Assembly: GCA_964365025.1 (NCBI GenBank)
Contig: CAYIOJ010000007.1
Location: forward strand, 1-31,061
Direction: 5' to 3'
DNA from: UBA10003 sp964365025
GTDB lineage: Bacteria > Patescibacteriota > Patescibacteriia > Magasanikbacterales > UBA10003
DNA: 31,061 bases
The notes beneath the pieces were generated by a model. That model saw nothing but the letters and a program-made list of their open reading frames with translations, was not told where the DNA came from and ran no database searches. The position numbers and the translations under genes are program-made. Numbering within the stretch: position 1 is the stretch's first letter; every line of letters begins with the position of its first letter. Shown here piece after piece: positions 14,229-20,945 of this stretch.

Positions 14229-14564
14229 TTATTCTCTGGCAAAATTCAATACATCTTCGGCTTCTTTACAATTATCTTGATTTTTTTTGCATCCAGCCAG
14301 CCATCCTTCACTGGCGCCTAGCGCGTATCCACCGCGCAAAACTTCAGAATTAGAGGGTTTATATCCCTCGCCAAATTTCAATCCTTTCAAAGCATTATTA
14401 TAAGCCATCCTTATAACCGATTCTAAAATCATTTTCAAATAATTTTTTATTTTTTTCTTCAATAGTAACGACAGGAAAACCATGCTCACGAAGACAGAAA
14501 AGAGTATTATAATAAAAATTTTCAAGTTCTTCGTAAGAATGTTTTTCTTTGGTAATATTATCAA
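14229..14564 (-). CDS. C-terminal frame of a possibly frameshifted exported protein
   Basis: The frame gives 111 residues from ATG 14564, but its first ~50 residues overlap the better-looking N-terminal frame 14398-14685. The convincing part is the end (about 14229-14400): A-L-K-G-L-K-F-G-E-G-Y, G-G-Y-A-L-G-A-S-E-G-W-L-A-G-C. These glycine-rich repeats continue the F-R-I-G-Y-K-D-G at the end of the other frame. A single +1 shift near 14400 would join them into a ~150-residue protein. Either the gene is broken, the read has an indel, or two overlapping genes exist. Confidence 0.4.
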   Translation of the reverse strand: MIILPKKNILTKNLKIFIIILFSVFVSMVFLSLLLKKKIKNYLKMILESVIRMAYNNALKGLKFGEGYKPSNSEVLRGGYALGASEGWLAGCKKNQDNCKEAEDVLNFARE

Positions 14565-14685
14565 AGTTTGATTGTAGACAAGTTTCGAATTGTTGTTTAG
14601 ATGATGGTGATTTTAAAGTTAAAATTATCACAATTACAGATATAATAATAATTGCGGTCGTTAATTTTAAAAAAAGATGTTTCAT
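14398..14685 (-). CDS. Exported or membrane-anchored small protein, possibly 5' part of a frameshifted gene
   Basis: 95 residues. A signal-anchor helix (about 8-24) is followed by a hydrophilic domain with C36 and C64 (F-E-T-C-L-Q, L-F-C-L-R). The C-terminus I-G-Y-K-D-G-L stops abruptly where the frame 14229-14564 continues with similar glycine-spaced residues. No family recognised. It is part of the minus-strand series of small membrane proteins. Confidence 0.5.
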   Translation of the reverse strand: MKHLFLKLTTAIIIISVIVIILTLKSPSSKQQFETCLQSNFDNITKEKHSYEELENFYYNTLFCLREHGFPVVTIEEKNKKLFENDFRIGYKDGL

Positions 14686-14709
14686 AAATTACCACCCTAA
14701 TAGCGCATA

Positions 14710-14919
14710 TCAAAAATGATATTTTTCGTCATCATCTTTATGACTAGTAATAGTTTTCCAAAAAGTTGCTTGCGGTGAAATTATCCAAATAAAAAGTGCT
14801 ATTCCGACAAAACTTAAAATCATCCAGTGTACTCCCGGTCTCACTATTAAATATAGAATCATTATTACAAAATAACTTATTAAAATCCTACCAATGATTG
14901 TAAGTATAATTTCCCACAT
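14710..14919 (-). CDS. Small two-helix membrane protein (69 aa)
   Basis: Two hydrophobic helices (about 5-26 and 31-47) joined by a short V-R-P-G-V-H loop, then a charged C-terminus (S-H-K-D-D-D-E-K). No signal peptide and no recognised family. It is likely an inner-membrane protein of the element's cargo series. Its start is the only good ATG; no SD is present. The 123 bases between this gene and the next one upstream (14920-15041) show no clear feature. Confidence 0.5.
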   Translation of the reverse strand: MWEIILTIIGRILISYFVIMILYLIVRPGVHWMILSFVGIALFIWIISPQATFWKTITSHKDDDEKYHF

Positions 14920-15041
14920 AGTTATACCATTTATTTAAATATTGGTTGTTCCTGACAAATTTGGTTAACACAGTATTTATAAAATCCGTCTTATTCTTTT
15001 GAGACTAGACTGAGTAAAATTCTTTGATGTCTTTTTGTATA

Positions 15042-15671
15042 TTAGCGAGACTTACAGTCGGATTCTTTTTCTCCCGCCCACACACAACCTCGGGTTGTTG
15101 CGTTAGTTTTTGCAAGCTTTTCAATATCCACCTTGGTTGGTTCAAAATCAGAAATTCCTCGACTATCATAAACATTTTCCATAATAGTTTCGTAGTAAAG
15201 ATTGTTTAGAATATTTATTGCTTCTAATTCAAATTTAGTTTCGCAAATTACCATTTCTAACGGTATTCCCGAACCTTCTGTAAAAGCATACTTCGCAGTA
15301 CACCACACATCTCTCATTGTCTCAAAGTTTTTGCGCCAATTGCGAATTTTTATTTGCTGATCTGCAAGAATTGGAAATAAATCATAAGTATTGATCTGTG
15401 GATACTTTATTGTTTCAAGTTTAGACTGTTTCCATTCTCGTTCAGCGGCCACTTCATCTAATAATTGAATAAAGCACTCTGTTGTTGGCACATTACCATA
15501 TCCATCCGTGCATTTATTGGCAATAAACTCTTGGGCCGATTGTTCATTTGATTTTTGAATGGATTGCCTGTCTTCATTGGATGACGGGGTCTTTAATAAT
15601 ATAAAAAATACTGACAATGATCCTAACATTACTATAAAAAATACTGACAAAAGGATTGGTTTGTTTTTCAT
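15042..15671 (-). CDS. LprI/DUF1311-like exported protein
   Basis: 209 residues. N-terminal signal-anchor (6-25), a linker rich in S, N and Q, then a domain with C-T-D-G-Y-G and T-T-E-C-F (about 54-66). A long helix follows to W-R-K-N-F-E-T-M-R-D-x-W-C, then G-S-G-I-P-L-E-M-V-I-C and L-N-N-L-Y. The order of cysteines and the W-R...R-D...C...G-S-x-x-P...C pattern match the lysozyme-inhibitor LprI N-terminal (DUF1311) fold as I recall it. If right, it would act outside the membrane, perhaps against host or environmental lysozyme. A perfect 9-bp inverted repeat lies ~80 bases upstream. Confidence 0.6.
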   Translation of the reverse strand: MKNKPILLSVFFIVMLGSLSVFFILLKTPSSNEDRQSIQKSNEQSAQEFIANKCTDGYGNVPTTECFIQLLDEVAAEREWKQSKLETIKYPQINTYDLFPILADQQIKIRNWRKNFETMRDVWCTAKYAFTEGSGIPLEMVICETKFELEAINILNNLYYETIMENVYDSRGISDFEPTKVDIEKLAKTNATTRGCVWAGEKESDCKSR

Positions 15672-15748
15672 AAGCTACAGACTCTCGCTATATTCCTCAC
15701 CTCGCAAGCTTGGCGGTGCTTCGCTTCGCACGGGGGATTATTTATTGC

Positions 15749-15769
15749 TTTATATATGTGATATATAAA
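15749..15769. promoter_or_regulatory. Perfect 9-bp inverted repeat, possible operator
   Basis: TTTATATAT-GTG-ATATATAAA lies in the 169-base gap between the LprI-like and collagen-like genes, about 80 bases upstream of the LprI-like start. Its symmetry suits a dimeric regulator. It is AT-only, so chance or a promoter function is possible. Confidence 0.4.
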
Positions 15770-15840
15770 TTGAGGTAATACAGTTTTTTCATATTCATAT
15801 TAATACCCCCCACTCATGGGAGATTCTTATTTAAATTATT

Positions 15841-16578
15841 TTATAATACTGGATGACCAGCATTTGTCCAATTTCCGCTACAAAAACTACTTCCTACTTG
15901 AACCCAATAATTACCCTCGTCATCCAAAAAATTGACCAATTGCCATTGAACTATCTTAGAAGTAGAAATAGGAACATTACAATTATAAGCGGTCACTTTC
16001 ATCCAATACCAATATCCGTCACCCAGGTGATCCCAGACCCAAACTTGTCCATCAGTGGTTAGGGCATAATTTGTTGACCAACCCGTATAATGATAAGTGA
16101 ATGCAATATTTCCAGCTCCCGATACGCCGTTTTTTCCAGGAAGTCCCTGTACGCCTTGTTCACCCTGTAAACCGGTTAAACCTACATCACCTTTGTCTCC
16201 CTTTTCACCTTGTATGCCCATTAGTCCTTGCATTCCTTTTTCTCCTTGCGGACCCTGTGCCCCAGGAATACCTTGAGGTCCTGTTTCACCTTGAACTCCT
16301 TGGACACCCTGCCCCCCTTTTAACCCAGGTAATCCTGATGCGCCGGGGTCACCTTTTTCACCCTTATCGCCTTTTTCTCCTTTGATATTCCAAGTCAATA
16401 AGGTGTCGTTCTTTTGGCAATCTTTGCGTGTGAATCCTTCACCGATAACATAAACAAGGCCACCTTTTTTTACACAAATGCTGATTACGTTGCCAACGGC
16501 ATTAGCGTATGACCACGCCCCGATTGTTAGGCCGACTACCGCGACACTTATTATTGAAATCGTTAATATTTTTTTCAT
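15841..16578 (-). CDS. Exported collagen-like protein
   Basis: 245 residues. Signal segment 1-27 (ending S-Y-A-N-A). A ~39-residue stalk with two cysteines (I-S-I-C-V-K-K-G-G, K-D-C-Q-K-N-D) follows. About 30 uninterrupted Gly-X-Y triplets (67-156) contain G-E-K-G-D-K and G-L-P-G types typical of bacterial collagen-like proteins, which form a rod-like triple helix. The C-terminal domain of ~90 residues is aromatic-rich (Y-W-Y-W-M, Q-V-W-V-W) with two cysteines (Y-N-C-N-V, S-F-C-S-G) and may trimerise or bind a target. It is probably a surface rod or adhesin carried as cargo by the element. The gene upstream ends three bases before its start. Confidence 0.85.
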   Translation of the reverse strand: MKKILTISIISVAVVGLTIGAWSYANAVGNVISICVKKGGLVYVIGEGFTRKDCQKNDTLLTWNIKGEKGDKGEKGDPGASGLPGLKGGQGVQGVQGETGPQGIPGAQGPQGEKGMQGLMGIQGEKGDKGDVGLTGLQGEQGVQGLPGKNGVSGAGNIAFTYHYTGWSTNYALTTDGQVWVWDHLGDGYWYWMKVTAYNCNVPISTSKIVQWQLVNFLDDEGNYWVQVGSSFCSGNWTNAGHPVL

Positions 16579-16581
16579 ATA

Positions 16582-17271
16582 TTAAAATTCTTTTCTAAAT
16601 TGTTTACCAAGGCAGTCTTGATAGTCTCTCAAAATTATTTTCCATAAATAGGAAGTGAAACTAATTTTTAAGGCAGCGGGAGAAATATCTTTACAATCGG
16701 TGTTAGCCCATTCACCCTGTTGAGCTTTATAGATAATGTAACATTTATCATTCACCTCATCATATTCAGAACCCCTTGTATTGTCCCAATTATCTTTTTC
16801 TTTGTTATAAATATCAAAACAATCTTTTTTCCTTGTGGCTATATATTCTTTTTGATTTTGTTCAGTTTTAACCTGTAAATCCAATTTTTGTTGTTTTTCA
16901 ATTGACCTCTGTTTAATCACTTGCGTGGCATAGAAAAAGCTCCCTAAAACAATGCAACCGAGTAGAATGGTTGTGGGCAGTGTGAGTTTATAATCCTTTA
17001 AAAATAATAAACATTTCATCGTTGTTTTCGGTATGATTCTAAAAAATTTAATAATTAATTTAAATAGTATTCTAAAATGATTACGGAGTAAATAACCAAA
17101 TAAAAAGGGAAATACAAGTACCATCCCAGCGATGGGCCATTCTTCTTTCCATTTTACACCACTGCTCATCACACCATCTGCTAATGCAATAACAAAGAGT
17201 AAATTTAAAATAAACAGAAACCAAATAATCACGTGAAGAATTATTAAAACATTTTTTTTGATTTTATTCAT
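16582..17271 (-). CDS. Three-helix membrane protein with exported cysteine domain
   Basis: 229 residues. Helices at about 10-31, 47-62 and 97-115 are followed by a K/Q-rich coiled segment and a domain with C-F-D-I-Y-N-K-E ... K-C-Y-I-I-Y-K ... D-C-K ... D-C-L. The C-x-x-I-Y ... C-Y-x-x-Y pattern recurs in small exported proteins of related genomes (from memory). No function known. The stop is three bases before the collagen-like gene, so the two are probably co-expressed. Confidence 0.6.
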   Translation of the reverse strand: MNKIKKNVLIILHVIIWFLFILNLLFVIALADGVMSSGVKWKEEWPIAGMVLVFPFLFGYLLRNHFRILFKLIIKFFRIIPKTTMKCLLFLKDYKLTLPTTILLGCIVLGSFFYATQVIKQRSIEKQQKLDLQVKTEQNQKEYIATRKKDCFDIYNKEKDNWDNTRGSEYDEVNDKCYIIYKAQQGEWANTDCKDISPAALKISFTSYLWKIILRDYQDCLGKQFRKEF

Positions 17272-17288
17272 ATTTTTTATCCATAAAA

Positions 17289-17546
17289 TTATTTTAAATT
17301 GAACCTTTCATCAAAAAGTTTTTCTTCTTCTGCTCTAATTTCGTAGTACCTACCGTGCTCTATTTGTGGATCCAAACCTAATTCATCCATCCTCATTTTT
17401 GTTCTTAATTCTACGGCACGATCCTTTCTGTTTGAACTTCTGTTAAATAAGAATGAAAAAATACCGGCGGTGGAAGGAACTGTATATTCAATTTGAGGAT
17501 TATCTAACATTTCCAATTCTTTCTTTTCTTTTTCACTTAATGGCAT
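17289..17546 (-). CDS. Hypothetical small charged protein (85 aa)
   Basis: 85 residues with about 35% charged residues. It starts with a helix (E-K-E-K-K-E-L-E-M-L), has a short hydrophobic patch (T-A-G-I-F-S-F-L-F) and ends with E-I-R-A-E-E-E-K-L-F-D-E-R-F. No signal peptide. No family recognised. It lies between two membrane-protein genes in the cargo transcript. Confidence 0.5.
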   Translation of the reverse strand: MPLSEKEKKELEMLDNPQIEYTVPSTAGIFSFLFNRSSNRKDRAVELRTKMRMDELGLDPQIEHGRYYEIRAEEEKLFDERFNLK

Positions 17547-17588
17547 ATTGATACGGTATTGAAAAATTAAAAATTTTAAAGAAATAAA

Positions 17589-17759
17589 TTACGGCCAAAG
17601 AGAATGCCCACTTCCGCCACCTTCTACATATTGCCCTTCTTGTTCCTCATAATTGGAAGATAAATCGGGAGTAATTTCACCCTTAAAAAACATTATCGTG
17701 GCAATTACAAGACCGAAAATGATTAATCCAGTAATTATTTGTTTTAATTCTTCATCCAT
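17589..17759 (-). CDS. Small single-helix membrane protein (56 aa), first gene of the cargo operon
   Basis: 56 residues from ATG 17759: M-D-E-E-L-K-Q, one helix (I-I-T-G-L-I-I-F-G-L-V-I-A-T-I-M-F-F) and an acidic exported tail with E-E-Q-E-G-Q-Y and G-G-G-S-G-H. The start is the first good ATG after the consensus promoter at 17833-17861, and the ~65-base leader has no SD. No family known. A short protein of this design could be a membrane adaptor or toxin-like peptide, but the sequence does not decide. Confidence 0.55.
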   Translation of the reverse strand: MDEELKQIITGLIIFGLVIATIMFFKGEITPDLSSNYEEQEGQYVEGGGSGHSLWP

Positions 17760-17832
17760 ACAGTTTTATTTAACAAAATAAACATAGTGTGACTTGCTAC
17801 ACAGGACGGTTTCATTTTAGAGATAACTTACA

Positions 17833-17861
17833 ATTTTAGCACAAATCGGCAATTTTGTCAA
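17833..17861 (-). promoter_or_regulatory. Promoter of the element's cargo operon
   Basis: On the minus strand TTGACA (17856-17861), 17 bases, TAAAAT (17833-17838) with TG at the extended -10 position. It is placed to transcribe 17759 leftward through the cargo genes. Confidence 0.8.
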
Positions 17862-17900
17862 TGGTATGAGGGAAAAAACAAAAAGCCCGCCGCCAGCGAT

Positions 17901-18007
17901 GGTTTTGCAACCACCTATCACCCTTTCGGATGATAACCCACTACAGGTGCTCTGACGACGAGCCCTCAATCCTGTAGTGGGATTTTTGCCATACTCTACA
18001 GCAAAAA
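17901..18007. ncRNA. Structured intergenic region, possible regulatory RNA or terminator
   Basis: In the 340-bp divergent gap (17760-18099) there is an 11-bp perfect stem CCCACTACAGG/CCTGTAGTGGG (17937-17947 with 17971-17981) with an inner GCTC/GAGC hairpin. It is followed on the plus strand by ATTTTT. A GGTT-TTGC-AACC hairpin precedes it (17901-17912). TTTTTGC/GCAAAAA (17983-17989 with 18001-18007) follows. The run of stems is much denser and more GC-rich than the surrounding DNA. The plus-strand stem plus T5 would work as a terminator of a short RNA; no promoter for such an RNA was clear. Confidence 0.45.
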
Positions 18008-18056
18008 CCGTAAAGGTTAGGCAATAAATTGTTATGTAGTCAGTATAGCTGGAATA

Positions 18057-18085
18057 TTGCTTTTTTTCAAGTTTTAAGCTAAAAT
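18057..18085 (+). promoter_or_regulatory. Promoter of the right-arm gene 18100
   Basis: TTGCTT (18057-18062), 17 bases, TAAAAT (18080-18085). The leader would be only ~8 bases. Confidence 0.55.
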
Positions 18086-18099
18086 AAAGCTATATTAAA

Positions 18100-18792
18100 A
18101 TGAAAATTAATATGATGTCAATAGAAAAATTAGCAAGTAACAATTTTTTAAGTGTTTGTGATGTGGCGATGGATATAATGGAAAAGTTACAAATCAGTGA
18201 TGATGCTAAGGTTAGATTTAGATTGATGCCAAATAGAATAAGATTTAAAGTTCTAATGCCATTCGATGCAATTAATATTCGAGATGAGTATTGTGAATAT
18301 AGGGCGCAAGCTTTAAAATATTTAAAAATTAATCAATACATTCTAGAATATAGTTTTATTTCCGATTCCAACAGGTGGGATACGGAGGTCGAGGCATCTA
18401 TAAATCGTGAGCAATTTGAAAAATTTTATCATCAGCTTGAGGGCGTATATCAAAAAAGAGTGGTAGACCCACAAATAAATGAAAATAATCAAAAAAAAGA
18501 ACCCAATAAAATAAAATTTCATTTTTGCGAGGGCGTGCTTTTTAGAGATGGGATAGACGGGATTTTACAATTCAGCGAAAAAACACTGGAATACAATTTG
18601 CTTGTCGTTTCTTTGAGTCTGCCACTTAACGACAGAATAGATGTGGCCACCCAAGGTGTAGATTGTGAAAAGTGGAAACAATTGTATGATGTAGCCATGC
18701 GTCTTAACGAAAAAATTTCCTTAAAATTTGGTATCAATAATTTTTTTGAAATTGACTATAAAAACATGCATTTAAAGCGTATCACGGAATAA
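18100..18792 (+). CDS. Hypothetical protein of the integrative element (230 aa)
   Basis: 230 residues, soluble, with no signal peptide. Mixed alpha/beta composition. A lysine/asparagine-rich linker (about 120-138) separates two parts; the second has F-H-F-C-E-G-V-L-F-R-D-G and a long amphipathic stretch. No conserved catalytic motif recognised. It is the first gene of the right arm and diverges from the cargo operon. That position often holds a regulator or replication protein, but nothing in the sequence proves either. A terminator follows at 18851, so it is probably a single-gene transcript. Confidence 0.6.
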   Translation: MKINMMSIEKLASNNFLSVCDVAMDIMEKLQISDDAKVRFRLMPNRIRFKVLMPFDAINIRDEYCEYRAQALKYLKINQYILEYSFISDSNRWDTEVEASINREQFEKFYHQLEGVYQKRVVDPQINENNQKKEPNKIKFHFCEGVLFRDGIDGILQFSEKTLEYNLLVVSLSLPLNDRIDVATQGVDCEKWKQLYDVAMRLNEKISLKFGINNFFEIDYKNMHLKRITE

Positions 18793-18818
18793 AATTGCAC
18801 AGACAATCTCAGTGAGTG

Positions 18819-18842
18819 TAGTGAGTCACGAATGACTCACTA
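18819..18842 (+). promoter_or_regulatory. Perfect 10-bp hairpin after the 18100 gene
   Basis: TAGTGAGTCA-CGAA-TGACTCACTA has no T-tract. It lies between the stop of the 18100 gene and the terminator at 18851. It may stabilise the transcript 3' end or be a dyad operator. Confidence 0.5.
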
Positions 18843-18850
18843 AGTATTAG

Positions 18851-18879
18851 GTAAGCTACACCAGTAAGCTTGCTTTTTT
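18851..18879 (+). terminator. Intrinsic terminator after the 18100 gene
   Basis: GTAAGCT (18851-18857) pairs with AGCTTGC (18867-18873, one G-U) and is followed by T6. Confidence 0.65.
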
Positions 18880-18939
18880 ATTTTCGCCAGAGTTCCAAAA
18901 GCCACCTTTAAAATTATTTAACTAAAAAATTTCAATTAT

Positions 18940-19191
18940 ATGATAGAGAGACTACAAGAAACGAACTATTTTAAATCATCGGATATTTGTCTATGTGCCG
19001 CACTTTGTTGTTGTGGTTATCAGGTGGAGGCAGTAGATAAACAAAATCCGTCCAAAGCCGTCTTCTCGGTTAAGAGAGACGAACAATTAGACAGTTTAAT
19101 TCAGCTGTACTTTACTCATCAGCTTAAAATTGAGCCGTTGAGTTTTTTTAATTTCCTCAAAGAGATTAAAACAAGGATCTATAACGCCTGA
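18940..19191 (+). CDS. DUF5659-like small protein
   Basis: 83 residues. N-F-x-K-S-S-D-I-C-L-C-A-A-L-C-C-C-G-Y followed by a strand with V-F-S-V, a helix D-E-Q-L-D-S-L-I-Q-L-Y-F and a C-terminal F-x-x-F-L-K-E-I-K-T-R-I-Y. The order T/S-S-D-x-x-x-A-A-x-L...G-Y ... F ... L-K-x-x-x-Y fits the DUF5659 family as I recall it, usually found in mobile elements of these bacteria. The family has no known function. It starts the cluster of four small genes before the recombinase. The start context CAATTATATG is shared with the recombinase gene. No SD. Confidence 0.65.
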   Translation: MIERLQETNYFKSSDICLCAALCCCGYQVEAVDKQNPSKAVFSVKRDEQLDSLIQLYFTHQLKIEPLSFFNFLKEIKTRIYNA

Positions 19192-19198
19192 ATGAGAT

Positions 19199-19378
19199 AT
19201 GTTATCCGAAGGTCAGGTTGAACAATTTAGAATGCTTTATGAAAAGCATTTTGATAAAGAAATCAGCCCAGCCGAAGCTGTGGATAAGGGTACCAAACTT
19301 GTCTGCCTTTTAGAATTGATTGGCAATTTACACACTAAATTTAATTTACAATATGAGATCAATCGAAAGAAGGTTTAA
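19199..19378 (+). CDS. Small conserved-looking element protein (59 aa)
   Basis: 59 residues from ATG 19199: M-L-S-E-G-Q-V-E-Q-F, a helix with Y-E-K-H-F-D-K-E-I-S-P-A-E-A, then G-T-K-L-V-C-L-L-E-L-I. It resembles a short protein type that I associate with Patescibacteria integrative elements (Q-x-E-x-F-x-x-L-Y ... F-x-K-E-I-S ... A-x-x-x-G-T-K-L). Function unknown. It begins seven bases after the DUF5659-like stop and overlaps the next gene by 26 bases, so these are one transcription unit. Confidence 0.62.
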   Translation: MLSEGQVEQFRMLYEKHFDKEISPAEAVDKGTKLVCLLELIGNLHTKFNLQYEINRKKV

Positions 19379-19598
19379 TTATATTGCGACAAGAAACCCA
19401 CTCTGGAGTTCTTATGTATGTTTTGCTGAGGCGATTAAAAGGCAAAGATTCAGCCGACAAGCTATTCATCGTTGGTTTCTCAAATTGGTTAAAAAAGACG
19501 ATTATGATCCACAAGATAAAAAAGCTATTCTGGCCCATTTAGAGAATCGCTCCAGTTGGCCTGAGGACAACCAAAAATCAACCCAAACTAGCGATTAG
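19353..19598 (+). CDS. Small helix-rich element protein, possibly DNA-binding (81 aa)
   Basis: 81 residues from ATG 19353, which is preferred over an upstream TTG. E-R-R-F-N-Y-I-A, N-P-L-W-S-S-Y-V-C-F-A-E-A-I, F-S-R-Q-A-I-H-R-W-F-L-K-L-V, K-D-D-Y and K-A-I-L-A-H-L-E-N. The central F-S-R-Q-A-I-H-R-W-F-x-K-L has the spacing of a helix-turn-helix recognition helix. I recall close matches in many such elements but no assigned function. It overlaps the preceding gene, implying coupled translation. Confidence 0.6.
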   Translation: MRSIERRFNYIATRNPLWSSYVCFAEAIKRQRFSRQAIHRWFLKLVKKDDYDPQDKKAILAHLENRSSWPEDNQKSTQTSD

Positions 19599-19631
19599 CG
19601 AGGTTTAATTCATTGGTAGATACCGATTACT

Positions 19632-19967
19632 ATGACAATAAAAATAGACGATTTAAAATTCAAATTCAAACTCAAAAAAGATGATTTAGAAATGCCCGCC
19701 ACCATGACTTTAATTATCGGTCAATTTCAGATAAAGGGTTTTAGGGTAATGAAAACTAAATTCGCGGATAATGCCGAGCGATTTTTTATAAAGCCACCTG
19801 CCAATCGTTTAAAAACAGGCAAGTGGATAGATTTATTTTGGACCGACTCCAAGGATGATTGGAAATTGTTGGAGAAAAAAGCATTAAAGCAATTTGATGA
19901 GGAGCAATCCGCTTTTTTAATGGAGAAACAGTTTAAGCAGGAAAATAAAGAAACCGGGAGCATATAG
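19632..19967 (+). CDS. SpoVG-like nucleic-acid-binding protein candidate
   Basis: 111 residues. Basic N-terminus, then strands with I-G-Q-F-Q-I-K-G-F-R-V-M-K-T-K, F-F-I-K-P-P-A-N-R and W-I-D-L-F-W, ending in D-W-K-L-L-E-K-K-A-L-K-Q-F-D-E. The strand-PP-strand-W-x-x-L-E layout resembles the SpoVG family (small proteins that bind DNA or RNA). The match is distant and by eye. Its place between the HTH-like and zinc-finger genes fits an element-regulation role. No SD. Confidence 0.5.
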   Translation: MTIKIDDLKFKFKLKKDDLEMPATMTLIIGQFQIKGFRVMKTKFADNAERFFIKPPANRLKTGKWIDLFWTDSKDDWKLLEKKALKQFDEEQSAFLMEKQFKQENKETGSI

Positions 19968-19990
19968 TATTATACTACTATAGTATTATA
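19963..19990. repeat. 12-bp direct repeat in AT-rich spacer
   Basis: TATAGTATTATA occurs at 19963-19974 and 19979-19990, spaced 16 bases apart, partly overlapping the end of the SpoVG-like gene. The 219-bp gap to 20187 is nearly all A/T. This may be an iteron-like site or a promoter region; only two copies are seen. Confidence 0.45.
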
Positions 19991-20186
19991 TATAACTTTA
20001 TAGTTTTAATCCTTTTAAGTGTTAATTCTATACAGTAATACCTTATAGTTATTTATTTTGAAATAGTAGAAAATGGTGGAAGATTGGGCACTGTTTTAAA
20101 ACACTATTTTCGGCTAAGTTTAAACAAATAAATCATTTTTAAATGAAATGATAAAAAGGTAATTTCCTAATGATTTCGGTAATTTT

Positions 20187-20786
20187 ATGGGCAAGATAAT
20201 CAAAGAAGATTGCAGATGCATTAGTATTAATAAATTGAATGAATGGGGCGTTTTAAAAAATAGTTTCTACAACGGTTCTATTAGTTGGACTAGCGGCTAT
20301 GAAGGTGAAAAGGCCAATGTGGGTTATGTACTCGATTTGCAGGAAAGATATTTTAGGTTGAGATATCGAATTAGGAGTGGCGGTGTGGAGGAACGGACTA
20401 GCATCAATCATAGCTATCCACTCACCACCACCAATTGTAATTATGGCGGTCAACGGTGGTGGTTCGTTTGTTCCGTATACAATAATGGTCGATATTGCGG
20501 TAGGAGGGTGGAAAAGTTATATTTAGGTGCCGGAAGCAGTTATTTTGCCTGTCGTCATTGTTACGATTTAAGTTATAAAAGTAGGAACCAAAATAGACGG
20601 GGCCCGTTTGGTTTTTTGGGCAGAAGTTTTGGTATTTTAGAGGAAATAGAGGAATTGGAGAAGAAAGTTAAAATGCGTTACAGAGGTGGTAGGCCAACTA
20701 AGAAATACCTCAAACTTATGAAGAAAGTAAGGACATTGAATTATTGCTCTCAGTTTGTGGGTAAATTCCTTGGCTCGAGTCATTAA
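20187..20786 (+). CDS. Zinc-ribbon protein of the integrative element
   Basis: 199 residues. A beta-rich N-terminal part ends in R-W-W-F-V-C95, then C104-G-R-R-V-x-K-L-Y-L, and Y-F-A-C122-R-H-C125-Y-D-L-S-Y. Four cysteines in this order form a zinc-ribbon. A lysine/arginine-rich helical tail (E-L-E-K-K-V-K-M-R-Y-R-G-G-R) follows. The W-W-F-x-C ... C-G-R-R-V ... F-x-C-R-H-C pattern is common in mobile elements from memory, probably for nucleic-acid binding. It is directly upstream of the recombinase leader and in the same direction. Confidence 0.7.
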   Translation: MGKIIKEDCRCISINKLNEWGVLKNSFYNGSISWTSGYEGEKANVGYVLDLQERYFRLRYRIRSGGVEERTSINHSYPLTTTNCNYGGQRWWFVCSVYNNGRYCGRRVEKLYLGAGSSYFACRHCYDLSYKSRNQNRRGPFGFLGRSFGILEEIEELEKKVKMRYRGGRPTKKYLKLMKKVRTLNYCSQFVGKFLGSSH

Positions 20787-20804
20787 ATATGGTATAGTAT
20801 GAAT

Positions 20805-20932
20805 GTAGCCCGAAATTCACACATATTCCCGAAGTTTTTTTATTGTCTCGTTCCCTTTAAGGGGCGGTTTGCCAATGAGGCTACTCTTCGGGGTAAGTGA
20901 ATTGGGCTACCAAACCGTCCCTTTAAGTTTTT
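20805..20932 (+). promoter_or_regulatory. Pseudoknotted or attenuator-type leader of the serine recombinase
   Basis: Stem A: GTAGCCC (20805-20811) plus AATTCAC (20814-20820) pairs with GTGAATT-GGGCTAC (20897-20910), 14 bp with a two-base bulge. Stem C: CCCGAAG (20828-20834) with CTTCGGG (20886-20892) nests inside it. Stem B: 20855-20871 pairs with 20911-20927 (17 positions, one G-U, one mismatch). Because B lies inside A and B' lies outside, the fold is either a pseudoknot or two competing folds. B' is followed by T5, so the B stem could be a terminator 14 bases before the recombinase ATG. Confidence 0.7.
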
Positions 20933-20945
20933 AAATTACAATTAT

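Noticed and set aside
16101..16385. Plus-strand frame opposite the collagen repeats
   Set aside because: It is a by-product of Gly-X-Y codon periodicity on the other strand.
15841..16578. Gly-X-Y triplet tract as a CRISPR or tandem nucleotide repeat
   Set aside because: The triplets are degenerate at DNA level and stay in one reading frame; it is a protein repeat. No CRISPR array is present anywhere in the window.
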